A stretch of 61,763 nucleotides of DNA from Acidobacteriota bacterium (GCA_013289695.1 JABCZK010000026.1:1-61763), one strand, 5' to 3'. Shown: positions 9,059 through 18,851, counted from the stretch's first letter. Translations and numbers: made by a program. The notes: generated by a model from the sequence alone, not told the origin.

Positions 9059-10750
9059 CTAGCGCGGAGCTGGCATCGCCTGCCGTCCATGGGGTTCGTT
9101 CGCGGCCGCGGGCAAGGCTGACTTCGGATGCAATGCCGCTAACCAATCGAGCTTGATCTTTTGCCGGAACAAAACGCGCCGGTAAGGTGGATGGTTGCCG
9201 TCCATCCGGACATAGTACAGATAAGGACTGTCCGTGATCGTCATGAAGCTGGAATCGGCGGATTTTGGATCGATGAGCGAAAAATATGCATACGACCAGT
9301 TTCCTTCCGGCTCGCGCCGGAGCATTTGATTCTGTGTTGTCGCCAGCTCCGGCTTGCTCCAATGAATGAAGTCCGGCGAGGTCGTGAAGTAGAGGCCGAT
9401 CGGTCCCCAAGCGGCCGAGCCCTGATTCCAAAGCGTCGCGACAAACAGATGAGACGCCGGGTGATAGTTGATTCCCGTGGAATAGTCCAGATAGGGAACC
9501 GTAACGCAAACATGGGCTTTTGGATTTGCCACCGGGGCTCGGTAAGGATCCACGAACTCGACGGTAAAATTTCTGCCGTCCCAGCCGCGCCATGACGAAG
9601 GGTCCAGAATATTCGCCGTGCGAATCGCGCACGCGCCGTCGGGAACGAGGCATGGCTTCTGCCCGTTGCCCTCGCCGCACTTAGGCGGCCAGGCCCACGA
9701 GTACACTTCATCGTAGTACCACTCGCCGACCTTCACGACGTTCGCATCCACGCTGTAGCCTTCCGGGCCCTGATTCACTTCGTATTTAACCGGAAGGCTG
9801 AGGAAGTAATTTCCCGGTGGTTTCGGCCGCGCAAAATGATAGCCGCCATCGTCGGATAGGTTGTAGGTGTCCACGTTATACCAGCAGGTGGCTGTGTCGG
9901 TTTTCTGCGCGCACATCCCGGCGTGCTCCCAGCCGTGGTACTCCATGTGGCCAAGTGCGACGATTCGCTTGCCGTCGAGATTGTAAAACGCGTTCAACCA
10001 CGTGGCGTCGTTGAAATTCGTAATGTTACCGTCGTGCGCCGAGTTGAAAATCACTTGGCAATTATGCTTCGCCGTTTCCAGCGTCGGGCCCAGTCCCGCG
10101 CGCGTTACGTAGTGCGAGGCGATCAGATGGATCGTTCCTTTGTAGTCTTTGAAGGCGCGGGCGGCGGCATCTGGAATATCGATCTGCTCGCAGGATTCCT
10201 TCTGCGTATCGAACGCCGCGGCGCGCGTACCGTCCAGTAAATTGGGCGTGGGCGGATCCGGCGGCCACTTGGGAGCAGGAAATGAAAACTTTCCGGACCC
10301 TGCCAGCAGAGAGTTTTCGACGTTGCCTGCGAGCGCGATGCCGTGGATGTAGAGTTTTTTGCGCTGGAAAGTTCGCAGCAGTTGGTTGGGCAGCGCGGTA
10401 TGGAATCTGTGCTTGCCGCCGTCGGCGTCATGGCACTCATGGTCAACGGCAGGCTCGTTCACGAGATTGGCAGTGTCCGCCGTGACGTATATTCCGGAAG
10501 GCTTGGCACCCGCCGGGTGATTCGCGTAGATATTGATGCTGATGGAACCTCGCTCGCCCTCCTGGCAAGCCCAGCCGTGTACGAAATACTGGTCGCCCTC
10601 GACCGACACGCCATCAATGACGCCGGTCACTGGACCCGCTTTCGAATTCTGGCCGATTGCCACGGAGCAGACCAGCGTCGGGAGAAATAGGCCGACGACC
10701 AACGCGACGACCAAACTTGATGGCGCCAACTTCGGTGCAATTCGAAGCAT
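9059..10750 (-). CDS. secreted protein with beta-propeller-like C-terminal half
   Basis: The 563-residue protein has a signal peptide (about 1-34) and a first domain (about 38-155) with the pattern VIDGVSVEGDQYFVHGWACQ, a beta-sandwich phrase I have seen in other secreted bacterial proteins. The larger C-terminal part carries repeated Trp/Tyr-rich strands (GLYFTTSPDFIHWSKPEL, EGNWSYAYFSLIDP) like those of five-bladed propellers of glycoside-hydrolase-type proteins. No catalytic pair can be assigned with confidence. Eight or more cysteines fit an oxidised location. Substrate and role are unknown. ATG 10750 heads the signal peptide directly. Confidence 0.65.
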   Translation of the reverse strand: MLRIAPKLAPSSLVVALVVGLFLPTLVCSVAIGQNSKAGPVTGVIDGVSVEGDQYFVHGWACQEGERGSISINIYANHPAGAKPSGIYVTADTANLVNEPAVDHECHDADGGKHRFHTALPNQLLRTFQRKKLYIHGIALAGNVENSLLAGSGKFSFPAPKWPPDPPTPNLLDGTRAAAFDTQKESCEQIDIPDAAARAFKDYKGTIHLIASHYVTRAGLGPTLETAKHNCQVIFNSAHDGNITNFNDATWLNAFYNLDGKRIVALGHMEYHGWEHAGMCAQKTDTATCWYNVDTYNLSDDGGYHFARPKPPGNYFLSLPVKYEVNQGPEGYSVDANVVKVGEWYYDEVYSWAWPPKCGEGNGQKPCLVPDGACAIRTANILDPSSWRGWDGRNFTVEFVDPYRAPVANPKAHVCVTVPYLDYSTGINYHPASHLFVATLWNQGSAAWGPIGLYFTTSPDFIHWSKPELATTQNQMLRREPEGNWSYAYFSLIDPKSADSSFMTITDSPYLYYVRMDGNHPPYRRVLFRQKIKLDWLAALHPKSALPAAANEPHGRQAMPAPR

Positions 10751-11228
10751 CGACTGTCTCGCCCCAGAGGATCATCTCCGATGACGCGAGCCGTGCCAAG
10801 AGTGGTTTTGTCCTTGTTCTCGGCGTCTTGTGAAATTTAGTTTCCTCGATGCGCGCAACCCTACGACGTACGCCACTGATCGTTTGACTTTCGAGTAACT
10901 AGCTCCGTTTCGCAGATCCTGCCAAAACAGCGTCCTGTGCCGGTCCCGAGGTCATCGCGATTCCGGGCGAACAGCTCGTCACTGGTTTTCAGGCGTCGTG
11001 CACATGAATTCCTGAGACATGTTGGAGATATATCGGCGACAAAAGCTTTACATCCATTTCTGTGACTCGGCAGCGGACCAGCGCGTCCAATCGTTGTAAG
11101 CGTTTGGAAGATGATTCCGCCAAGTATCACTTTGGCGGAATAAAAGCTGCGAAGCGACAGTTAATTCAGATGTACGGAAGTGAATTGCGAGCATGCGGCG
11201 GCCGCAATACTACAAAAAAGGAGTTGTT
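10751..11228. other. divergent intergenic region, 478 bp
   Basis: Separates two outward-facing secreted-protein genes, so it should hold promoters for both. I see no gene. The clearest structure is the inverted repeat at 11114-11141, annotated separately. AAGGAG at 11219-11224 is the ribosome site of the plus-strand gene. Confidence 0.6.
11114..11141. promoter_or_regulatory. 28-bp inverted repeat upstream of secreted-protein gene
   Basis: ATTCCGCCAA and TTGGCGGAAT are perfect 10-base arms around an 8-base centre, about 88 bp before the next start codon. It may be an operator or a 5'-leader hairpin. It lacks the T tract of an intrinsic terminator. Confidence 0.45.
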
Positions 11229-11681
11229 ATGAAAAGAGTTACCATCGTAAAGAGTTTTGCCTCTGTCGGGCTTTTGTTTTTGCTTGCGTTCCTGATCGCC
11301 ACACCAGCTGTACGCGCGGATGAGTCAGATCAGGCCACCAGAGTCACCTTTAGCCAGCCCGTTCAGATTCCCGGCCGCGTCCTGCCGGCGGGAACTTACG
11401 TGTTCGTGCTGCCATCCGACGCTAACCAACACTATCTGGTCCATGTCTTCAACGCCGATCGAACCGAGTTGTACGCGACGGTCTTCACGATTTCCGCGGA
11501 ACGTCAACAGGTGACCGACAACACCGCGTTCACTTTTGCGGACCGTGGATCCGCGGGGCCGGAGGCGATCGTGACGTGGTTCTATCCGGGTGACACGACG
11601 GGCCATGAGTTCATCTACCCCAAACAGGTGGAGAAGGAACTCGCGAGCGCCAAGCTGGTCACCGTCGTGGCAGGCAAGTAA
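11229..11681 (+). CDS. small secreted protein, acidobacterial type
   Basis: A 150-residue protein with a signal peptide cleaved near APAVRA-DE (about residue 31). A compact beta-rich domain follows, including VQIPGRVLPAGTYVFVLP and the C-terminal FIYPKQVEKELA. I have seen similar proteins in Acidobacteria, annotated only as hypothetical. The phrase PAGTYVF suggests an Ig-like or lipocalin-like sandwich, but no function is known. ATG 11229 follows AAGGAG at good distance. The ECF sigma factor gene starts about 160 bp downstream in the same direction, so both may share a transcript. Confidence 0.72.
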   Translation: MKRVTIVKSFASVGLLFLLAFLIATPAVRADESDQATRVTFSQPVQIPGRVLPAGTYVFVLPSDANQHYLVHVFNADRTELYATVFTISAERQQVTDNTAFTFADRGSAGPEAIVTWFYPGDTTGHEFIYPKQVEKELASAKLVTVVAGK

Positions 11682-11844
11682 CCACGTGGCGATGTACGGC
11701 ATCAACTGGTCGGCGGTGAAATTCAAGGGCCGCCGGCCTAGTTGGCGCAGCACACTTCCGAGCACGGGGATGGTTTCCAACCGGCTACCGCTTTTGACGG
11801 GCAGCATTTTTGGACGAGCAGGCAAAGATCTGAAGGACGATACC

Positions 11845-12519
11845 GTGACGGCATCAAGGCAAGACGAACGACGAGAGTTGACTGACGCGAATGCCGTGCG
11901 ACTGGCACAACAGGGTGATGCCGCCGCGTTTGAACGAATCTACCGTTTGCACAGCCGCAAGGTTTACACCCTTTGCCTGCGCATGGCGGGTGACCGAACG
12001 GAGGCTGAAGATCTGACGCAGGAGGTCTTTCTGCAGCTGTTCCGGAAGATCAACACGTTTCGCGGCGAATCGGCCTTTTCCACGTGGCTGCATCGCATGT
12101 CCGTGAATATCGTACTGATGCGTTTCCGCAAAAAGCCCATCGCGCAAGCGTCGTTGGACCCAAGTACCAGCTCTGAGCAGGAGTCCGATTCGCCGCCCCA
12201 GGAATTTGGCGGACCCGATCTGCGACTGAATGGCGTTGTTGACCGCGTCACGCTGGAATCGCTAATCAACGAATTACCGCCCGGATACAAAGCGATGTTT
12301 ATTCTCCACGACGTGCAAGGATACAACCACGACGAGATTGCCGAGATTTTCGGATGCACGCCGGGAAACTCAAAATCGCAGGTGCACAAGGCTAGAACAC
12401 GACTACGTGAGCTTTTGCAACGGAGAGTCGGGGACGGCGCCCTTCGCCACCATAACGCCGACGCCCGTTCGGCCGCCACGGATCGGCTGAAATACACGTT
12501 CGATTGCGTCAACGCTTGA
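11845..12519 (+). CDS. ECF-type RNA polymerase sigma factor
   Basis: The protein has sigma region 2 (AFERIYRLHSRKVYTLCLRM, then AEDLTQEVFLQLFRKI, then FSTWLHRMSVN) and sigma region 4 (INELPPGYKAMFILHD, HDEIAEIFGCTPGNSKSQVHKAR). It therefore directs RNA polymerase to an extracytoplasmic-stress-type regulon. GTG at 11845 is preferred: AAGGA lies 7 bp before it and the ELTDANAVRLAQ N-terminus then matches the family. In-frame ATGs at 11692 and 11770 would add 51 or 25 residues without family likeness. No anti-sigma gene is adjacent; the C-terminal tail after residue 190 is basic and unstructured. It may control the TonB receptor gene downstream. Confidence 0.88.
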   Translation: MTASRQDERRELTDANAVRLAQQGDAAAFERIYRLHSRKVYTLCLRMAGDRTEAEDLTQEVFLQLFRKINTFRGESAFSTWLHRMSVNIVLMRFRKKPIAQASLDPSTSSEQESDSPPQEFGGPDLRLNGVVDRVTLESLINELPPGYKAMFILHDVQGYNHDEIAEIFGCTPGNSKSQVHKARTRLRELLQRRVGDGALRHHNADARSAATDRLKYTFDCVNA

Positions 12520-13120
12520 ATGATTTGCACTCCGCACGGGATGGAGTGTTGCCGAGACTCGAGCTTCGGGGGGGGCAGATAAAGAGCAATCGGTTCCCAA
12601 TAATCACAACACACAGCACTTCCCGTTTTCTCGTCGCGATTCGTGCCAACTTCAAGCGAGCGAGCGACGCCTGTGGTGCAAGCAACGCTCTGTTTCCGCG
12701 AAATAAGTTTGCGCGGTTCGGGAATTTCTTTGGGAGCTTCGCGGTCTAGACACTTGCAAGGGTGCGGGAGGAGCACAGCGCGGTCGCAACCGCCGCCGGC
12801 TATACAGAAGCAACGTGCGGGACCAGAAAAGGTTTCAAAAAAATTTACATTTATCTTTTGAGTGCAAATTGAAATTGTACAACTCACTCGAAAGACGATG
12901 CGTCGAAAGCACTGGAGCTCTGCGGAGTTTTTCAGGACCGATCGCGCTGTCAGGCCCGAAACCTCAGTGTAGCCCAGGAGGGGGAAGAAACAAGAACGAT
13001 GAACTTGCAGTAAGTACGGGTGTGTTCGCTCGCAGGAATGGGCCTGCCTAAAACGGACGGTCTGAGCTTGCGGCGAAGGGTGTGGGAGAAACACAATTTG
13101 CGGGGGGAGGGTGAGAAACA
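12520..13120. other. intergenic region, 601 bp
   Basis: No credible gene on either strand. An AT-rich island at about 12830-12890 stands out in otherwise GC-rich sequence and is the likely promoter zone for the TonB-dependent receptor, though I cannot fix a -35/-10 pair. A purine-rich ribosome site (GGGGGGAGGG) ends the region. Confidence 0.45.
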
Positions 13121-16100
13121 ATGAATCTTAAAAGATGGGGCTTACTGAGCTTTGCACTGCTATTAGCGGTGGTGTCTTCCGCGCTGCAACTTCGCGCGCA
13201 GACTCAGACCACAGGTGAAATCACCGGGATCGTAACCGATCCGTCAGGCGCGGTGGTGGCAGCCGCAAAGGTTACGCTCAAGGACAATGCAAAAGGATCC
13301 ACGCTGAGCACCGAGACCAACAAGGATGGCGTCTACCATTTCCAACTCTTGAATCCGAGCAGCTACACCGTCGCTGTCGCGTCCTCCGGCTTCGAGGAAA
13401 CGAAAAAGACATTCACCGTCGCGCTCGGACAGGTCACCGCCGGGGATATACAGCTCACGATCGGCTCTGCCGCGGTGACTGTGAACGTCGAAGGTGAAGC
13501 GGAGCCGCTGCTGCAAACAGAAAATGGTAACGTAGCGACTACTTTTAGTCAGCAGCAGCTCAGCGAAACGCCGAACCCCGGCAATGACCTCACCGCGATT
13601 GTTCAGACAGCTCCGGGCCTGGTGATGAACACCGCAGGTGGATTGGGCAACTTCTCCGACCATGGTGTGGGCGCCGCGTCAAACCTGTTCACTCTCGACG
13701 GCATGGATGACAACGATCCCTTCCTCAATTTAAATAACTCCGGGGCCACGAACCTGCTTCTCGGCGCAAACGACATCCAAGAGAGCACGATAGTGAGCAG
13801 CGGATATTCGGGAGGATACGGCAGCCTGGCAGGAGCCACCGTCAGCTACGTCACAAAGTCCGGCAGTAACGACTTTCACGGCAACGCGGTCTATTACTGG
13901 AACGGCAGCGCTTTCAACGCGAACGATTGGTTCCTGAATCATGCGGGCGATCCGAAGAACTTCAGCAACGCCAACCAGTGGGCTGGTTCCATTGGGGGGC
14001 CGATCAAGAAGGATAAGTTGTTCTTCTTTTTCAATACCGAGGGCTTGCGGGTAATCATTCCCGTAAGCACGGCAGTCGCGTTTCCCAGCCAGGCGTTCCA
14101 GACCGCGACCATTGCTAATTTGGAGAACAACCGCGGTTTCGCCGCCAATTCCGCAACCGTCAATTTCTACCAAAACATTTTCAATCTCTACAATAACGCC
14201 AAGGGCGCGAACAAAGCCGTCCCGGGCGCCGGACCTTTGTCCACCGACCCGCTGGGATGTAACGGCTTCACGGGCCTGGGAGCTGGGGTCGCTTGCTCGT
14301 CCTTCTTTCAGGCGGCGGATACCAACCTCACAACCGAAGCGCAATATTCCGGCCGCGTGGATTTCAATGCTACGGCAAACGATCGCGTGTTTCTGCGGAT
14401 TCTTTACGATAAAGGCAATCAAGCGTCCGATACCGACCCGATCAGTCCGCTTTTCAACATCATCAGCGTCCAGCCGCAATGGCAGGGCCAATTGAATGAA
14501 ACGCACACGTTCGGCTCGAGCATGGTGAACCAGTTCATTCTGTCGGGCCAGTGGTACGGCGCGGCGTTCGACAACGCGGATCGCACCGCAACGCTTGCGG
14601 CGTTTCCCACCACCATACTCTTCGGGGCTGCCAACATTCCGTGGTTCAACATCGGCGGAGCTGCCGCCGGTGGCGCCGGGGATGCGTTCTTCCCGCAGGG
14701 ACGAAACGTCACGCAGTATCAGATCGGCGATGACTTTTCGAAGACGTTGGGCAATCACACTCTGAAATTCGGAACCAAATTCCTACGCTACGATGTGAGC
14801 GATCTGGACTTTGGCGAGTTCACGAGCGGGCTGGTGACGCCCAATTCGGTTGCGGCATTCTTTAATGGTGGCGTGGACCCGGCGACCGGCAAGAGCTCGG
14901 TCTTGCAGCAGAGCTTCCCCACGGCACAGGAGCAGCCGATTGCTCTATACACGCTGGCCTTCTACGGGGAGGACGACTGGAAAGTAAAGCCGAACCTCAC
15001 GCTCACCTTCGCTCTGCGGGTCGAGCACGAATCCAACCCCGTCTGCCAGACCAATTGCTTTAACCGCCTGAACGATCCGTTCCTGTTGGCGGACAACAAC
15101 GTCAACACGCCGTTCAGCACCGATGTGTTGCAGGGACTGCACCAGGAACTGCAAGGTCTCAGCACGATTCTCTGGCAGCCTCGCTTCGGCTTCGCGTGGT
15201 CGCCTACGCACAGCACAGTGGTCCGCGGAGGAGTCGGGCTTTTCAACGACGCCTTCCCCGCCGTGTTCACGGACAACTTTGCTTCGAACGCGCCCGGAGT
15301 TAATACGTTTTTCGTCAGCGGAAACAACATCGCTCCCGGCGAAACCATGAACGGCGGCAGCATTTTCACGCAGGCGGCCGCCAACAACGTGGGCTTGATC
15401 AACGGCTTCAAGAACAACGAAACGTTGGCGCAAATCCAGGCGGCCGTTCCAGGCTTCGCGCCTCCCAGTCTGTTTAGCGCCAACAGAACGACGAAGATCG
15501 CGCAGTTCCAGAAATGGAGTTTGGAGGTCCAGCAGGGAATCGGCAAGAACAGTTCCTTCGACATCGCCTACAACGGAAACCACAGCATCCACGACTTGGT
15601 GGATCGCGGCGGCGTAAACGGATTCTGTAGTCCGGGCGCCGTTGGGACCGCTTGCCAGAACGTCCCAGCATTCGCCGGCCTGCCAGCTCAACCGTTCGAT
15701 CCGCGGTTCGGCACCGTGAGCCTTCTCGATACCGGCGGCATATCAAACTATAATGGCGTCACCGTTTCGTTCAAGCACAACATTAACGGCGGCTGGGGGA
15801 AAGGCGTATTCCAAGCTAACTACACCTACAGCCACGCCCTTGACGATGTGTCCAACGGCGGAGACCCGAACGTCTTCTTCTCTGCGATTTCCGTTCCCTT
15901 CGCTATAAACCCATTCAACACTCGAGAGAACTACGGACCCGCCGACTACGACGTCCGCCATTACTTCAACTCGAGCTACGTCTGGGAATTGCCCGTTCGT
16001 CGCGCTTTGTTGGGTCATGGCTGGGCGCCATTGGTGGACGGCTGGCAGGTCTCCGGCACCGTGTTCGTCCGCAGCGGTCTTCCTTACTCCGTGGTGGATG

Positions 16101-16549
16101 GCGGGCTCGACGGTCTTCTGGCCGGGCAGGGGTTCGGCGGTGCGGTGCTTCCGCAGTTTCTCGGCGGACCAATAGGCAGTTGCGGAGAAGGCGCAGCAAC
16201 CGGTGTGACGCCCTGCCTTGCCACCACTCAGTTCGTTGGTTCGACGACGGAGACGAACTTTATCGGCGGCCTGCGCAATAAGTTCCGGGGACCCGGCTAC
16301 TGGAACACCGACTTTACGGTCCAGAAGCAGACCCAAATTCCTCACTGGGAAAGGGGTCAATTCGGGCTGGCCTTTCAGTTCTTCAACCTGTTCAACCACC
16401 CGAATTTCAATCTGCCCAACAACAATTTGACTGGAGCGCTCGGATCCATCGCCTCGGCTGTCAGTGAACCGACCAGCATTCTCGGTTCGGGACTCGGCGG
16501 CGATGCTTCCGTCCGAATCATTCAAGTAAAAGCGTCCCTTACGTTTTAG
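13121..16549 (+). CDS. Oar-type TonB-dependent receptor with carboxypeptidase-regulatory-like N-domain
   Basis: This 1142-residue outer-membrane protein has a signal peptide (1-27), a CarboxypepD_reg-like beta fold (about 30-115, GEITGIVTDPSGAVV), a plug-like segment (about 125-260, LFTLDGMDDNDPF), and a long beta-barrel with alternating aromatic strands. It ends in ASLTF, the terminal Phe read by the BAM machinery. Such Oar/OmpA-like receptors are greatly expanded in Acidobacteria and are thought to import large nutrients or to bind surfaces. No TonB box is obvious. The ligand is unknown. It stands alone after the ECF sigma gene and is followed by a strong hairpin. Confidence 0.9.
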   Translation: MNLKRWGLLSFALLLAVVSSALQLRAQTQTTGEITGIVTDPSGAVVAAAKVTLKDNAKGSTLSTETNKDGVYHFQLLNPSSYTVAVASSGFEETKKTFTVALGQVTAGDIQLTIGSAAVTVNVEGEAEPLLQTENGNVATTFSQQQLSETPNPGNDLTAIVQTAPGLVMNTAGGLGNFSDHGVGAASNLFTLDGMDDNDPFLNLNNSGATNLLLGANDIQESTIVSSGYSGGYGSLAGATVSYVTKSGSNDFHGNAVYYWNGSAFNANDWFLNHAGDPKNFSNANQWAGSIGGPIKKDKLFFFFNTEGLRVIIPVSTAVAFPSQAFQTATIANLENNRGFAANSATVNFYQNIFNLYNNAKGANKAVPGAGPLSTDPLGCNGFTGLGAGVACSSFFQAADTNLTTEAQYSGRVDFNATANDRVFLRILYDKGNQASDTDPISPLFNIISVQPQWQGQLNETHTFGSSMVNQFILSGQWYGAAFDNADRTATLAAFPTTILFGAANIPWFNIGGAAAGGAGDAFFPQGRNVTQYQIGDDFSKTLGNHTLKFGTKFLRYDVSDLDFGEFTSGLVTPNSVAAFFNGGVDPATGKSSVLQQSFPTAQEQPIALYTLAFYGEDDWKVKPNLTLTFALRVEHESNPVCQTNCFNRLNDPFLLADNNVNTPFSTDVLQGLHQELQGLSTILWQPRFGFAWSPTHSTVVRGGVGLFNDAFPAVFTDNFASNAPGVNTFFVSGNNIAPGETMNGGSIFTQAAANNVGLINGFKNNETLAQIQAAVPGFAPPSLFSANRTTKIAQFQKWSLEVQQGIGKNSSFDIAYNGNHSIHDLVDRGGVNGFCSPGAVGTACQNVPAFAGLPAQPFDPRFGTVSLLDTGGISNYNGVTVSFKHNINGGWGKGVFQANYTYSHALDDVSNGGDPNVFFSAISVPFAINPFNTRENYGPADYDVRHYFNSSYVWELPVRRALLGHGWAPLVDGWQVSGTVFVRSGLPYSVVDGGLDGLLAGQGFGGAVLPQFLGGPIGSCGEGAATGVTPCLATTQFVGSTTETNFIGGLRNKFRGPGYWNTDFTVQKQTQIPHWERGQFGLAFQFFNLFNHPNFNLPNNNLTGALGSIASAVSEPTSILGSGLGGDASVRIIQVKASLTF

Positions 16550-16563
16550 CCCCCGCGACGGAA

Positions 16564-16593
16564 CTGCGGCCCGCTCCCAGCAGCGGGCCGCAG
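16564..16593 (+). terminator. 12-bp GC-rich hairpin after the TonB receptor gene
   Basis: CTGCGGCCCGCT and AGCGGGCCGCAG are perfect arms with a 6-base loop, 15 bp after the receptor stop codon. No T run follows, so it may protect the 3' end or need a factor for termination. Confidence 0.5.
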
Positions 16594-16683
16594 ACTCCGC
16601 GGGTCAGGACCTTGCTCCCGCGTTGTCAGCTTGAGCCGCGTCGGCTTGGCCCGCTCTGCATTACGGGCCAGTAGGAGGTATTT

Positions 16684-17487
16684 GTGCCAATAGCACGACT
16701 GTTGGAGATTCACGAACAACCGTGGTTTCCGCAATCTCTGCGCGATGAATTTGTGGACTCGCTGCAGATGATTCTGGAAGTCACTGATACCTATGAGCCG
16801 ATCGCGACACTGTTGCGAAGTCGGCTGGAGGAGTGCGGTTCTGAGCGCGTGGTGGATTTGTGCTCGGGGGCCGGCGGACCGTGGCCGTCCCTGTTGCGCC
16901 ATTTTGAAATGCACGGAGCGATTTCGCCTGAGGTTCTGCTGACGGACAAATATCCGGCCACAACAAAACTTCAGGATGTGGAATCTCCAGCCACGAATCG
17001 TATTCAGTTTCTCAGAGATTCGGTTGATGCGACGCGGGTCCCGAGATACCTGCGGGGATTCAGGACGTTGTTTTCCTCCTTTCACCATTTGAACCCCGAC
17101 GAGGCGCGCGGCCTGCTGCAGGATAGCGTCGATAAGCGACAGGCCATCGGCGTGTTCGAGGCGCCCGCGTGTCACATGCTGACGTTCCTATCTATATTAT
17201 TGATTCCCATCGGTACGTGGCTTTTCGTCCCGTTTCGGCGACCCTTCCGTTGGTCGCGCCTGCTTTGGACGTATTTAATTCCGGTGGTTCCTTTGGTTCT
17301 TTTGTTCGATGGCGTGGTTTCTTGCTTGCGGGCGTACTCGGTCGGGGAACTGCAGGAGATGACCAGCGGACTTGAGTCCAGCGGATACCGCTGGGAGATC
17401 GGAGAAAAGGCCGGGGGGTGGTTGTCCGTGCGGATTACGTACTTGATTGGCCGCCCCCAGAATTTAACCGCCGACGCCGCCGATTGA
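16684..17487 (+). CDS. class I SAM-dependent methyltransferase-like protein with hydrophobic insert
   Basis: The 267-residue protein carries a Rossmann motif I-like VVDLCSGAGGPW (about 57-68), an acidic motif II position in LLTDKYPAT and a motif-IV-like FSSFHHL. This places it among SAM methyltransferases of unknown substrate. Unusually, two hydrophobic stretches (about 163-182 and 198-216) interrupt the C-terminal half and may tether it to the membrane. The start is GTG 16684 behind a strong AGGAGGT. It lies downstream of the TonB receptor but beyond its hairpin. Confidence 0.7.
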   Translation: MPIARLLEIHEQPWFPQSLRDEFVDSLQMILEVTDTYEPIATLLRSRLEECGSERVVDLCSGAGGPWPSLLRHFEMHGAISPEVLLTDKYPATTKLQDVESPATNRIQFLRDSVDATRVPRYLRGFRTLFSSFHHLNPDEARGLLQDSVDKRQAIGVFEAPACHMLTFLSILLIPIGTWLFVPFRRPFRWSRLLWTYLIPVVPLVLLFDGVVSCLRAYSVGELQEMTSGLESSGYRWEIGEKAGGWLSVRITYLIGRPQNLTADAAD

Positions 17488-17546
17488 ACGCCGCGATGCA
17501 AACGAGCGGACGGACGAACGCTTGCTCCTCTGTGCACATTCTGCGG

Positions 17547-17879
17547 ATGAAAAACTACGCGGCGGAACTTGAGACGCTTGCAAGCGAATGCACGGTGACA
17601 GAATTGAACGGGAAGAATATGCAGCGGCACCACGAGAGGGGCGGCAATACGCCCTGGACTTTGAGTGAAGCCGAAATGTGCTCGATTGTGGAGGCCGGAG
17701 GCGGGAGATATGTTGGCGTTATGAACGAGATTCCCGGGAAAATAGAATCCTTTGTTCTGTTCGTTTCGCCACAAACGAGAACGACACTGGCTCTGCCGAG
17801 TTCACGCTTGACCGTCGCGGCTGTACGCGAGCAACTGGCCGAGTCCGATGCGGCTTTCAACCGCGCTGGCTCGATCTGA
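17547..17879 (+). CDS. hypothetical protein, 110 residues
   Basis: I do not recognise this protein. It reads as a small soluble alpha/beta domain: an N-terminal helix (KNYAAELETLASEC), a WTLSEAEMCSIVEAGGG turn, a strand-rich core (KIESFVLFVSPQTRTTLAL) and a C-terminal helix. The frame is open upstream with another ATG at 17496; neither start has a good ribosome site, and 17547 was chosen because the ordered part begins there. It lies 60 bp after the methyltransferase gene and may share its transcript. Confidence 0.45.
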   Translation: MKNYAAELETLASECTVTELNGKNMQRHHERGGNTPWTLSEAEMCSIVEAGGGRYVGVMNEIPGKIESFVLFVSPQTRTTLALPSSRLTVAAVREQLAESDAAFNRAGSI

Positions 17880-18119
17880 CCATTGCCGTCGCCGCCGGCG
17901 CCATCGCGAATCCGGAGCTTGGCGATATTGAAGTAGGACGTCCACCGAAGCATCGGAAACTTCTGGCGCTCGGCTTGCCGCTGCGGCTACCCTGTTGACG
18001 TCGTTCCGGTCGATGCCAACACAAACCGTTACAAAATCGGCTGGAGTAACCCAACCGATGTGTTGCATGGGCTGAAGGCAAAGCCATGCATCAATTGCCC
18101 AAAAGACCCTGTCCTTAGT

Positions 18120-18851
18120 TTATTGCGCGTTCACCCACGCGTCTGACCCCGTCACCTTCACGGCCACGTCACTAATCCAAAGATGCAGGGGCTTGCCATC
18201 GGCGGTGCCGCGGTGCTCGGTCGAGATATCCAGACCACCAGCCTTTTTGTAGCCTGCCCACGTTGAGGTGACGACGCTAGGCTTCACGGGTCCGCCGCGG
18301 TGATAGACAAATTGCTCGACGCGGTTGTCTTTGCCGATGTAGAGATCCCAGGTGTCGCCAGGAGTGTAGCCACCGTCGCCAGAATATTTCACTGAGAGCA
18401 GCGTGGCCGTGCCGGCGCCCAACGGCAGTTTATGCTTACCTTGATCGGTGATGGTAGCGCTGGTGTCCCAGTAAGCATGGAACGGGAACAGCAGCCAATA
18501 GTTATCGTTATTGAAGGCCGGATCGATCTCCTTTTGCACGTTTTCAGGCTGGCTGCTGAGCTGGGAGCGCAGATAGGTAGCCGAGACCGGCTTGCCGTCT
18601 TTGCCTTTTCCCTCGTAGGTAACTTTGTTCGTCTTGGGCTCCCAAGTCCACGTACGGGAGACATCCACCCCTGGAAACTGTGCATGCCATGTGTAACGGA
18701 TCGCCGTGATGTTGTCCCACGAATCAAGGCCATAGGCTTTGGCAACCTGTTCGAGAATTGGCGGGCGGGTCTGTGCCCGAGAGGTTGCGGCGAGGATTAG
18801 CACTCCGCAAACCAGAAGAAGGGCCCTCATTGTTCGACTCGCTGATGTCAT
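18120..18851 (-). CDS. secreted protein of unknown function (lipoprotein-carrier-like fold)
   Basis: The 243-residue protein has a signal peptide ending near ATSRAQ (about 26). Its body includes the phrases YTWHAQFPGVDVSRTWTWEPKT and WDLYIGKDNRVEQFVYHRGG, which recall the half-barrel of LolA/LppX-like proteins, and I have seen such proteins in Acidobacteria without assigned function. The ATG follows AAAGGAG at 8 bp, so the long upstream extension of the frame is not coding. A second in-frame ATG seven codons later is possible. It stands alone, 232 bp downstream of the GT-C gene on the same strand. Confidence 0.7.
   Translation of the reverse strand: MTSASRTMRALLLVCGVLILAATSRAQTRPPILEQVAKAYGLDSWDNITAIRYTWHAQFPGVDVSRTWTWEPKTNKVTYEGKGKDGKPVSATYLRSQLSSQPENVQKEIDPAFNNDNYWLLFPFHAYWDTSATITDQGKHKLPLGAGTATLLSVKYSGDGGYTPGDTWDLYIGKDNRVEQFVYHRGGPVKPSVVTSTWAGYKKAGGLDISTEHRGTADGKPLHLWISDVAVKVTGSDAWVNAQ

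Noticed and set aside
16564..16593. Attachment site or recombination site at the 12-bp inverted repeat
   Set aside because: Position 15 bp after a stop codon and GC-rich stem fit a terminator-like hairpin better; no recombinase gene is near.
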